NCBI GenBank assembly: GCA_024663395.1 | Contig: JANFAH010000014.1 | Location: 1,387,475 to 1,451,474, forward strand | Reading direction: 5' to 3' | Length of the DNA: 64,000 nt | Source of the DNA: Pisolithus tinctorius | Lineage: Eukaryota; Basidiomycota; Agaricomycetes; Boletales; Pisolithaceae | In this document: piece after piece, positions 46,450 through 57,116 of the stretch | Layout of the letters: every line of letters begins with the position of its first letter | Position numbering within the stretch: the first letter of the stretch is position 1 | Program-made: the position numbers and the translations under genes | Notes under the pieces: model-generated | Told to the model about the DNA's origin: nothing | The model's database searches: none | What the model saw: only the letters and a program-made list of their open reading frames with translations

Positions 46450-48060
46450 TGCTAGTTTGTGACAGCTAGGACTTGAAGCTCTGACAATAGCAGCCTTTTG
46501 GTGTTTGTCAGGTGGAGCTGAGAAGCAAGGAGCTGTTGACAGATTAAGGTGTTACACAGCATAATGATTGTTAGCAATGCAAGCTTCATGAGTTTATGTA
46601 CACTTACACCATGGTTGAAATACTCAGTGGGAAGGACATCTCTGAGATTGGGAATTGTGAAATTTCCACATGCAAGATACCACCCACTTGGAAGAAAGCA
46701 ACACATTTGACCTTTACAATGTGTATGACAATGCTACTGATCTGCTCATGGATGGATAAATCCATAGCAAAACCAATGGACCTGCACAACATGCATGAAT
46801 CTGCTGTTGGATGCTACAGATACCCTGGGTTTGTTTTCACAGATCGACCATTCTGAAGACAAGGACATGGAAAGGTTGAAACAAGTAATTTTACCTATGC
46901 TCACGACGAACGGTTGCTGGCCACCAGATAGCCAGACCAATGGAGTGTGCACTAATGCACGGGTTGAATCATTTTGACCTGAATCAAGCAAGATATTGCC
47001 ATTGTGGGTGCTGTCGATGCAGAAACTGTAATCGTCTGAGGCAGTAACCAATCGACTGTCATCTGGGAAGAACATGATACTGGTAAGAAGAGGGTGTGAG
47101 GAGGGAGGAAAGAGTCGGATACCAGAAGTGGTGCTGAATACCTGGACGTAGTTGCAGACCACAGGTACAAATTTAGTACAGCTGCTAGTGGTGCCCCAGC
47201 CTCTCTGACTGCTAATATCCAGGGTGTGAATACGCCCACTCCGACTCAGTCTCCACTGTCGGGGGCACCTTTCATTCCCAATTATACAACACAATGTCTG
47301 AGCACGTCAACACGACAACGGGATCCTGATCAATGCTGGGGCCATAACGGAGGGGGGGGGGACTGTGAACATAGAAGTGCATGTTAACATAGTGCACTCT
47401 GCGGAGAAGGACCTCAAAGGTTGTGAAGTCAGAGATCTTGGAGCGTTGGTATTTTACAAGATCAAAGAAAGAACAACTTACCTCCGTCACTTCTAACCGC
47501 CAAATGACCATTCCTCGATTGGGCCATCCTGCTTGATAGCTAAATATAACCCCCCGCGCACCACTTTTTGGGGAGTATCAAACCTGTTAGTGTGTCAACA
47601 CCGAAGTCGTGTACTGCAAGGGTTAGCATGTCGACGGTCGAGATCGAGAGATTGTTCCCATCCCCCACCGAGGCTGACTTACCGTTGCGCCCCACTTTAG
47701 ATACCAGATGTTCAGTTGCTTTCCGTTATTATCATCCCAAGTACGGTGATTGACCCCTACCATCCACCCGCATACCGCCATTATCTACCATGCTTTTGCC
47801 AATGCTACAGTGAAGAATACATGGCCATCCGGTGTTATGTTCTCTACATGGGCATGCATGAAGAAAACCTAGAGATTGAAGGTCAAATGGAACGACACCG
47901 GAATCAGTGAAAAGACAGAAAAGGGGGTTCGGAAAGCTAGAAATGGGACATAGATGAGAGAAAGGTGGAGAAGATAGGCTTTCTTACCACGCCAGAGCGA
48001 AAGGATGTGCTGAAGGAACTCATGCATCGCAACCCTGCAGAGGCATACAGTTATCCAATC
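46450..48060 (-). pseudogene. Degenerate WD40-repeat gene
   Basis: Minus-strand frames carry WD40-type motifs in the order expected of one gene: NHRTWDDNNGKQLNIWYLKW near 47700, FDTPQKVVRGGLYLAIKQDG near 47560, FFPDDSRLVTASDDYSFCI near 47060, WLSGGQQPFVVSIGKI near 46930, and SGWYLACGNFTIPNLRDVLP near 46640. Frames change several times without usable splice sites and stops intervene, so it cannot make a full protein as written. Similar WD40 sequences, often with NACHT domains, are multicopy in several Agaricomycetes (from memory), which would fit a repeat family. The 3' third lies in the CpG-depleted island, the rest in CpG-normal DNA. Confidence 0.55.
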
Positions 48061-48267
48061 ACTGTACGAGTTCCTGCAAGGCCAAACCCTTGACATACAT
48101 ACATAAGATTAGTCCCCTGGTAGATCGATACCTCCAGCAGCCCTGACGAATGTGCAGTGGGATACTGTCCAAGTTCTGAAGGAACCAAACAGAGAAACAC
48201 CGCGAGGTTGTTTATACAGTGGTTGGTCCAAATACGTTCAAGTTGCCTTGGAACCACAGTCGTCAGA

Positions 48268-49043
48268 ATGGCGCAACGAAGACCTCTGAGATCACGTCCA
48301 TTGGATTTGCTTTACTTTTCATTCTTTCTGGTGAATCTTCCTACTATTTGGTTCGTATTCTTTTGTTGTTTATGGCCATCAACGCAGATCCATATCCCTG
48401 CGACACTCCTGCTGGACTGTCAAGCTCTATACCCCAAGTGGGCCGTGCCGTCTCCAATCAAAGCCCTTCCTATCATCTACCTCAGTTTCTCGTCTGACCC
48501 ACTCATTGCGGGTGTGTTTGGTTATGCCCCGGGTGACTTTGCGTGGTTCAAGCTGTTCCTTTACCTCGAGGCGTGAGTACATGGTCGCCGTCCATGTCCC
48601 TGATGATAACCATGGTCCCTGAACGTCGGGCGAATTCTACTTCATTTTCCTTCCAATAGTTTCTTTCAGTTACCCATCTTTGTCCTTGGCGCCTTCAAAC
48701 TATGGCAAGGTGTGTGGCGCCCTCGTGTTGCCTCCTCTTACTGATTTGTTCTTCCATTTGGCTAGACTCGCCCAGCATATACCCCTTATTGATCATGTAC
48801 GGCGCTTCCACAGCTACCACGGTCCTGCCCTGCCTGGCACTTCTGCTCTCAACTCCAACCACAAGCCCGGCAACTGTCGCCGCAGGCATCCACTCTGTCA
48901 CGTCTTTCCAACGGATTTTACTGCTGTCAAGTTATATACCTTTCTTAGTGATCCCTCTCTTGATCGCAGTGGACATGGCGTTTAGGCTGTCGAAGTTGGT
49001 GAAAGTGGGGACAGCCACTGAGGCCAAGAAGAAAAATACATAG
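48268..49043 (+). CDS. EXPERA-domain membrane protein (TMEM97/sigma-2 receptor type)
   Basis: Four exons (48268..48330, 48388..48572, 48660..48709, 48766..49043) sum to 576 bases (191 residues). The EXPERA domain starts RRPLRSRPLDLLYFSFFL and continues IHIPATLLLDCQALYPKWAV, DPLIAGVFGYAPGDFAWFKL, LEAFFQLPIFVLGAFKLWQ. Four membrane helices are visible, with acidic residues kept in the first (LDLLYF, LLLDCQ) and second halves, and a Lys-rich tail (EAKKKNT), a likely ER-retrieval signal. Family members bind sterols or related lipids in the ER. Start chosen at the only Met that gives the conserved RPLD segment. The degenerate WD40 gene lies upstream on the other strand. Confidence 0.9.
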
Positions 49044-49817
49044 AAGACAGCTCGCGTTTGCGCATGCGCGACGCCGCTCTGTATGTGCGTGCGTGGGGAA
49101 CAATAGGATTTCTTTGTCGGATACTTCCTCAGACCCGATTGAAATTGTTCGGGGCTCCAATTTTATTGCGTTCTCTGATGAGTAGCGGTAATAACCTCTA
49201 GTGGATGGCAAATGACCAACAAATGCTACCGACTCTGGCTCTTAGGGTTGCCTACAATTCTCGGTCGTTCCTATCGACGCGAAAATAATGACAGGCAGCG
49301 CGTAATGTCCACCACCCCTGGTATTGCCAAAACCAATATATAACTGGATCGCCAAGCGGACAAACAATTCAGGGAGTGGAACTTGAGCGGGACTTCATCT
49401 TAGTCGCCGATAAGGTGTGCTCCTTCGGCCTGCTAATCAGCGCCTTTAATGGGACCTGCTGGCGCTGTCATTAGATCAAACACGGTGCCGCAAAGTTCGG
49501 TCTATGTGCGCAGCGTGCAACTTGAATAGATGATATTGTTCGAGAAGTTCGGTGATGAGACTTAGAATACATAGGAAGCGAACTATTGTGTCGACATACG
49601 TATAAAACGAGCGATGAAATGAAGTAATGAATGCTAGAAGTAAACGTGCCCCACGAGAAGTTACCAAGCTATAGAAATTATAATATGACCATCATCCTGG
49701 TCACTAGTCCAGCTTAGCCGGGATGGGTAACGATGAAAAGATTAGAAATAGTCTACACCCTCGACCAAAGGTGTCGTATTCTCCTTGCATACCGACGAGG
49801 ACCGGGGTTTCTCGCGA
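49044..49817. other. Spacer between convergent genes
   Basis: About 770 bases past the EXPERA gene stop and before the transaldolase-like stop. No gene seen; short frames only. Confidence 0.55.
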
Positions 49818-51988
49818 CTACCAGAATGCGTTACAGATGACGCGCAAGAACTGAGCGCCGATAAGGACGAAGGCGACCTTGACAGTTTTCCTTATAGACT
49901 TCTTTTTGTCTGCGCCTTCCGAGGCCGGTTCTGGCACCCAAGGTTTCAATACATACATCGCCTTCAGATCCAACTTCACGAGCTTTACCCGATGCCTCAA
50001 TTCGTCTTTCACAACACCCTCTATTTCTTCCATCAGCACCTTCATCTGTCCCAGACGGACATAAAGAACCGCAGAGACGAGGCTTCGACACTCCGCGGGA
50101 AAGTGCGACATTAAGAATCCCCACTGTGACTCGAGGTAACGCGTAGGATACGGTGCTGCGCGCGCGTTTATCGTGCTACGGGAAGTATCGTTGGAACGGG
50201 GAAACCACGTCGTGAGGGTGCGCATAGGGATCTGATCGAGTTGTTTTTCAGTGAGTGCTGCGCCACCGATACCGCTCAGTTGTTTTAATTCTGCCCACTG
50301 CAGGAAGTAAAGAAGGAGAAAAAAATAAACCAAGTCCAGTACATGAATAAATTGGATGAAGCAGCATCAAAGGGTGAATTTGCACGTACACTGCGTATGT
50401 CAGCGGTCATGAGTGTGCAATTCACTTTGTTGTGAAGTATATATGATGTGCATGTCTGGATTGTCTCAATCCCAGGGTGGTCCGCCGTAATTTTTGGTAT
50501 CAACTTTTCTTGTTGCTCGTACCACTCCAAGATCTGCGTTTGGGGCATTGACGCGGGAGGGAAGAATCCCTAAATTATCGGAAAACATGGCTGCCAAAGA
50601 AAAAAAAACTCACGCCTCCGACGCTCATCGTCAGCATCTTCGCACCGGTTTCAATGCATGCAGCAGCATGTGGGAGGCAAGATACGAGCGAGAGGTTGGT
50701 TTGAATCGAGAGTTCCGCGAGGACAGTCGCAGCACGGAGCCGTCTTCCGTCGCAGGTAACTGTTTGTAATCACAGAAAGAAAAAAAAAAACAGTCCCTTA
50801 GCGAAGGCAACCCGGCCGTGTATAGAAGGAACGACGAACAGTCCACGATGACTCTCCACCGCCTTACATTCGCTTTGTCGAACAAAGCGACCAGATATTG
50901 CGCCCTATCGACCATCGCCGCTGCATTATCGTGCAATCGAGGATCTACAAACACGACCACGGGGCCTGGGCAAAGGTCCAGAAGTGCGAGACTGAGCTCG
51001 ATGAACTATTCACGTAATCAAATAATTCATAGACGAAGACAGGGCGTAGGAACCGCGGAAGGTAAGGGTCAGGGTTCCAAGCGCCGTGGAGCGGTAGACC
51101 GTGTCAGGGAAAAAAAAAATACATGAGTTCCGAAGAGCAATGAGCATATAGCCGTTTATAGAGGGCCACTCACGAACTGGTCCATTGTCGCATCCAGCAG
51201 CGTATGCGTATGTTTGCGACGGGCGCGGGCCTTGTGCCATTCACTATTGTTTGCCCGATGTATTCAGCGGAGCGCGCCCAGGTTGGAAATAAAATGGGAT
51301 TTGAATGCAGCACAATCCAATGCAATGATGAAACGTGCATCAGCGGGCAACCGTAGCTCGATCATCAGATATATCAAATTACACACCGGTCTTGCTCGAC
51401 CACCTTCATTGCCGCTACCCAGGCATGGTAGCGAATATCATCGGTTTGGATCTGGGCCGCTACATTCTCCGGAGTGATGAGGCACCCCCAGAACTGATGA
51501 AATGACAAAGCTTTGGACATATCAGAAAAGAATTGAGTCAGCACAAGATATTTCGAATCAGGCGTCCAGAACCTAGAAGTTAAAAAAAACTTCCGCGGAA
51601 GAAGTACTCAACGTTGAAGCAAGACAACGAAAACAAAAACAGTAAAGAATGGTTGTCTGCACGCACAGCCAGCCAAGAAGGAAAATATGTAAAACTTACC
51701 GCTAAGATCCATCGTATCTGCGTAGACAGGGGCGTCGTCAAACGGCATAGGTGGAATGATATCGTCCGGGGTCCCGCCCGAACCCGCTAGTCCAATTTCG
51801 TCAGTTTCATCAAGTTCGATGCCACCAGCCCTGCTGGCGCAGTTTGTATTTCTCGGAACGCTCCAAGGGTTGTACAGCATCTGCCTGAGACGGTACCCCC
51901 TGGAGACGGGGAACGTGCCCGAGGAGATGCGTGCCATCGTTCGACAGGTCGGCTTTTGCGAGTCTGCCGGTGGTTCGATAGTTGGCAT
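49818..51988 (-). CDS. Transaldolase-like (class I aldolase fold) protein, with one apparent frame break
   Basis: Exons (minus): 51988..51700, then 51572..51387, 51243..51174, 51005..50847, 50759..50614, 50569..50390, 50297..49818. Fold motifs follow in order: GCLITPENVAAQIQTDD, DREWHKARARRKHTHTLLDA, LLDLCPGPVVVFVDPRLHDN, RAQYLVALFDKANVRRWRVI, LPATEDG, IQTNLSLVSCLPHAAACIET, KMLTMSVGGFFPPA, KQLSGIGGAALTEKQLDQIP. This resembles transaldolase (strands, then a TNLSLV strand and a helical end). The usual Schiff-base Lys before the PAT motif is not seen in this splice model, so activity is uncertain. Near 50741 one base is missing (GGCTC where GGCCTC would keep frame). The junction of the first two exons does not keep phase; a mini-exon around 51630-51656 would solve it. 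The last 60 residues form a basic, partly apolar extension. Confidence 0.65.
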
Positions 51989-54123
51989 GCCGATGTCCTC
52001 GGGTGGGGCCTAAAGGTGAAACGTTGATGCAAGAGACTAGGATTCGATAGCTTTTAACTTCGCCACCACAATGTTACCCTCACTTTCGTATGTATGGTGA
52101 ACATGTGGACCCAAAGGCAGGGTGGCTCATTGTCGTGCCACAGTTCCACCAAAGAGCAGAGTGGACGACCGGAGAACAACGGTCATGAGTGGCGCAGAGT
52201 CCACCAGGTTTATTTACAGCCACAGCCACCAGACACAAAGCGGAAATCCACACCTTCCGAACGCAGCAAAATTTAATGGCGCATTGAAAGTCACAAGCAA
52301 GGAATTTCTAAATGGAAGACCAGTGAATGGGTAGCCCGGGTAGGAATCAAGTGTTATTCAACGACTTTGTTCGATTCTCGAACAAGGCGGGTCGATGGCA
52401 TAAGTCATAAAGGCGTCCGAGAATTTCGCATCGCACTACAGCGAGACCAGGGCACGTCCATGGTACATTGGCTACTCAAGTGTCAACAAGCGGGGTTCGA
52501 CCGTAGTGTCGATCGACGTATCGGAGGTCACTGGAATCGGTGTCGGCGTATCGCGGCTACATCCACGCGTCCGAGCGCAAGTGGATACAAGATAAGCACA
52601 CCATCAAAACAACCACCGCTCGCCGTGCGATCGAGACCCTGCGTATCAGCTCGACATCATGACAAAAAAATTTCGAAATGCAGCACTGTACCACAATATG
52701 TATCATATCAGGCTGAAATTGAAACATTGACAGCTCCCATCAGCGATATCCGCTGCGCACGGACGGAATAGCTTGACGACCCTAACAAGAACATGATAGC
52801 AATATATTAATATATTCCGCTTTTCCCTCCCTCTTTTCGTCGGTATTACCTGTGCGTCTTGTCGGATGCATATACGTGGTGAGATCTGAGGAGATTTATA
52901 TAACGGGATGGAATATCCTTCAGGAGAATGGACCAACTGCATGCGGCCTGGATTTCTGCGATAAACGATCCCAATTGGAAATTGAAATAATTCCTGAAAA
53001 TAACACCACCTACTGGAGGGAAGCAGGGGACGGCCGTGATAGCGAGGCTCACAAACACATGAGCCGGATCCGTGACTGGAAAGAACTTGAGGGTAGCTGA
53101 ATGCCCACTGGAAAGAGGTTCGCACGAAGTCGACTCCGTGGATCCAGGAATCGCTGAGACCCGCAGCCTACATCGTAGTACATATACCTGGCAACAACGC
53201 ATCTCTCCGCGCTTCCCCTGCAACACGATGTATGCGTTGTGGTAGCTGCGGATGGCGGGGGGTTCCCTTGGCAAGAAAAAAAACGAGAGGGAAGAAGGAA
53301 ATAGACAAGGCAGATTCAAGGAGATGCCTACTAGCACGGGGAAAACGACTCGCTAAAAAGATTCCCCCTCCACATCAACTCCACAAACGAGTAGCCGTGG
53401 CTCGTCGGTCGGTTCCGCCCGTACGTCTTCCATCAGAAGTTTCCTCCCCCAAGAAGATACAAGCTATCTTGAACCTGTCATACCAGGTCGTACCCTTGAT
53501 ACACTGCTCGTCAAGTTAACATGTCGCCCACCAGTCAACCCCGCCATGTCATAGACGGCGCCAGTCCGCGAGTCCTCTCATCGAATGTTCGCTGAGTCGG
53601 GTGGGTACGTAATGCATCCCCTCAGATCTTCCCAGCGAAAAGGCAAAATTATTGCCATAATGTCGCAGGCAATACATGCGCATTTACCCAACCGCCATCA
53701 AAATATGATCGAAGACTTGTCCGTTTCCCCACGATCATCAATTCACGTTCTCGTCAATCGTGCCAATTGATTGCATTTCCAGGATTCAAGACGACCAACT
53801 ATGTACAGATTATACTTGCGGGGGAGTACTATACATGCATGTTCTGCAGAAAAAATTTGTACGGCAGTTGAAGAAAAGAATAATAAAAAAGAGAACCTAT
53901 TAGTCAGGAACCTATGATGTCAATGGGGCAGTCTATCGGGAAGAGAAAAGATGCGACGATAAAGCGATTTCGAGTTGCAGCGATAACAAAATAAACCGGG
54001 TATATTCTACAATTGTCAGGCCAGCACGCAAATGACAGCGACGAAGGGAATATGAAAAGGCATGGTCAACATGACAAGCAACCAGTGTCCGTAGTGGCAT
54101 TCAGCGGTGGACCTGCGCACAGC
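51989..54123. other. Region without recognisable genes
   Basis: About 2.1 kb with only short overlapping frames, the longest (52846-53337, minus) lacking any domain. A start at 52130 (minus) followed by a GTGAGG donor could be an upstream exon or leader of the transaldolase-like gene, but it would enter a different frame. Confidence 0.45.
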
Positions 54124-55261
54124 TCAGCCGAGTATGTATGCCAGCTGTCGATGTCCACCAGTCTCAGAAACTGCCTGGGCAAATGGGGGGAGAGTGGTGT
54201 TGTGATAGTGGTTAGCCTGTCCACTGTGATTATTGTGATGGTTGTGATGATTGTTGGATGACTGACGGCGTATATATGGGTCAATAACAAGTTCTTACGA
54301 CGATGTCGTTAGGACTACTTACGCCATATTGATCATCTTCCACTTTTACGGACCCGTAGCTGGAGTGGTAATTGTTGGGGAGTGGGTGGGCCATAGAACC
54401 TGGTCGACTGTTGGCGGGTGAGTGCGAGGAATGATTCATTTGGGCAGGCTGCTGGTAGGAGGAAAAATCAATGCTAGATTCTATGGTCCTCACGGACATG
54501 ACGTCACTCTAAAGAGGAACTGACACTCGCCGAAAAAGGAGGGCTCGAAGTCGAGCTCGAGCCAGAGGGGGTGTTGGGTATCTGGTGGTGGAATGCAGGT
54601 GCATGGAGATTGAAGAGAGAGGAGCCATTGCCGGACACGCCATGAGCAGAGGAAGAGTTATGGGAGGGAATACTGCTGTATTGTTGATGCGAGAGCGGTT
54701 GCGGGATCGTTAATGGCGGTGGCCGTGTGAGGGTCTCGGGATGAGATGGGTCTGGCGCCTGCTGTGATGAGTGAGCATTTCGAGCACAAGACCAGTGAGT
54801 GCCACCATACCATATAGAGGTCATCCATTTTCCGTTTCTTGAAATCGCGGTCACAGCTGCGGACGTCATGAAAGGAACTGAGTGCGTGCCTTCGATAGTC
54901 GGCAGATATGTGGTGTCTATGGTCGGACTCTGTGAGGAGACGTCTCATCTCCTCGTTTTCTTTCAGAAGACGGTTATTTTCCTGTTCCAATTCGCGGATT
55001 TTGACGAGGGGAGGAGGTAGCGCGGCACCTGGTCGGGCGTGAAGCCCAACGCCGTCTGTAGCTTTGTGACGGTTTGCTCGAGCTAGACAACGTGTTGGCG
55101 ACACCCATTGGTGATTGTCGAAGACGACAACTTACCTGTTCGATGTATGCTTTGCGCTTTGCGCGGTGGCGGGCTTGGGCCTTTGCATTACGGCTGCGTT
55201 CTGGTCGATCAGCTTGTTGTGACGAGACCGACTCGGAGGATGGGTGTGCCATAGAGGACAT
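54124..55261 (-). CDS. bZIP transcription factor, with one apparent frame break
   Basis: Nuclear DNA-binding protein. Exons (minus): 55261..55136, 55082..54811, 54758..54527, 54480..54323, 54261..54124. Start MSSMAHPSSES. The basic region ERSRNAKAQARHRAKRKAYI has the N-x7-R signature (N25, R33). The zipper follows after the first intron (LEQTVTKLQTALGFTPDQV) and resumes as LPPPLVKIRELEQENNRLLK and ENEEMRRLL. Near 55026 one base is missing: GTGCCGCG would need GTGGCCGCG to keep the frame from the basic region to the end of the zipper. The C-terminal half is Ser/Pro/Gln-rich and ends in a His/Asn-rich tract (NNHHNHHNNH). No GCN4- or HAC1-specific motif seen, so the subfamily is open. Confidence 0.85.
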
Positions 55262-57098
55262 GTAACGTTATCACGTAAGAGGATGGAAAGAGACGAAGGT
55301 GGTCGGGGTTGAAAAAAAAGAAGAAAAGAGAGGGCCGAGTTATTATAAGTTGGGTAAGTAAGTCGATGACAATGACAAGATAAACAGACGCCCACACGTC
55401 CGTCTGGATTGGACAAGGCAAGCAAGAAACAGTCTATGCCAAATAAGAGAAGAGCCTCGGATTCCGATATTATTCGGTTTGTCATCGTCAGCCGACCGAC
55501 ATGTCCAGCTTCATGTCGACCCTGCAGGTGGCAAAAAAAATGCTCCTTCCTGTCGTGGATGCATTCAGATCTCATTCGAATTCGAGAAGTTCTTACCCAA
55601 GAAGTTCTCCTTTTCCATAGGAAAAAAACTGCTGCCCACTCGAACATATGGTAAACGGCTGGTCAAGACTGCAATATGTAAAAAAATAAATACATGTACC
55701 TTTTTCCCATTTTTTCACCTTTTCACAAGTGGGGGCACACGTTCAAATACGGCAACTTGCGGCCGCTTAGCATCATGCCGCCGTGCCTCAGAACTGTGTG
55801 CCTTTGTTGATCCCCGATCAACAAATTATTTTATTTTTGCTTCCGCCTTTCCCCAAATCGAGTCCTACTTCATTCTCCGAAACTCCGCGACAACTCGCCG
55901 ATACTCCCTTCCCTCACCGAGCGGTCTGTCCGCCTCCGCTCCTGCTCCACTCAGAGCCACCCATCCACGAGGCTGGCGCACCCTTCCACACGCCTTGCAC
56001 TGCGGACATGCTCACCGTTTCATTTATCAGCCACCGTAGACGGTTTATCCGCATTGACAGAGACTGACTGGCCAATCACATCACGTCCAGGGACCACCTC
56101 TAAAGACAGGCAGAGGGAAGGACCCTCATTGCATATCTGCATATGTACTTGACGTCAAATAGCTCCCAACTTCCTTTTTTGTGTCGGGCGGCTGATCAAC
56201 GCGGTTATCACCACCATCATGCATCGTTGATCACGGGGTCAGTTCCATCGGTATGCCCCATTGGTAGCACTACTATCTGGTTCCGCCTCCACCCCAATAA
56301 GACCGGACTGGCAGCTCTTCACCGTCTACTCCGGTTATGACCCGACATAATAATTTGAATATACGAGTATAGGAGCGGAATTTTTTTTCCTTCTTTTTTA
56401 CCCTTCCATTTTTCTCACCCACGCTTTGAGGAATTGAGATCCGCTCTCACGACGTATCTATAACTCAACGAGCCGTCTACGACGGAGAGCGGCCCGTTCC
56501 AATACTGAGGTCTCTCTCGTTCTTATCTATATGGTGTTTCGATGAAATCAGCGCTTTCCCATCCTTTCGAATGTGCATCGTGTTCACTGGACCCCACCTT
56601 CCCTCCCGTATTGGCACTACAACGACCTGCAAGCAGACAAAAGAGGATCACAAGAAGAAGGGAAAAACAACTTTTCTGAAGTGTCCCGGACCCTACCACC
56701 TACTGAATTCGTGGCAGCTCCGTGTATGCCGGGGCCTTGTTATTTCCATACATATCACAACGCAGCCATTTCCTGCGTGCGTGCACAATCATGGCCCTCT
56801 CTGTTTGTCCCCCATCTGGCAGCTGGCATCCATCCACGCAAATCTAGGTTCAATGTCCTGGCATGTCAACTCTGTCGTGCACACCATATCCACCTCACGG
56901 GTCCATGGCTGTTGTCCGTTCCCCCGGCAGAACATCGATCTCATCTGGATCAGCCACATTGCCGACAACTTGCCAAGAACCACAATTCAATCCGACAGTC
57001 GGCATCACCCGCGCGTGGTCTCTTTGCCGCTATTAACACTTAGATCCATTTGTGCAACACTCCGAGTCTCTCACGCAGTAGAAGGCTGTGCTAATGAG

Positions 57099-57116
57099 AT
57101 CGCTCGATCGAGCGAT
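57099..57116. repeat. Perfect 18-base palindrome
   Basis: ATCGCTCGATCGAGCGAT reads the same on both strands. No neighbouring gene gives it a clear role. Confidence 0.9.

Larger units (their letters stand above)
45045..46844. other. CpG-depleted island, probable mutated repeat or transposon sequence
   Basis: In this 1.8 kb only one CG dinucleotide is present (45640-45641), whereas the flanks have several per 60-base line. TG and CA are plentiful, as expected if methylated CpG had decayed to TpG/CpA. It contains one open frame (45340-45624, listed), a hairpin at 45882-45945, and at 46450-46844 the decayed 3' end of a WD40 gene. No long terminal repeats or target-site duplication were recognised. 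Confidence 0.75.

Noticed and set aside
45340..46850. Full retrotransposon or DNA transposon call for the CpG-poor island
   Set aside because: No reverse transcriptase, transposase, long terminal repeat or target duplication could be recognised, so only a probable repeat is claimed.
52470..52520. GGTTCGA-like box B suggesting a tRNA gene
   Set aside because: No box A, no acceptor stem pairing and no anticodon arm could be drawn.
54013..54261. Plus-strand frame ending in an apolar stretch (VVIVVSLSTVIIVMVVMIVG)
   Set aside because: It is antisense to the His/Asn-rich tail of the bZIP factor; the CAC/AAT repeats create the apparent membrane helix.
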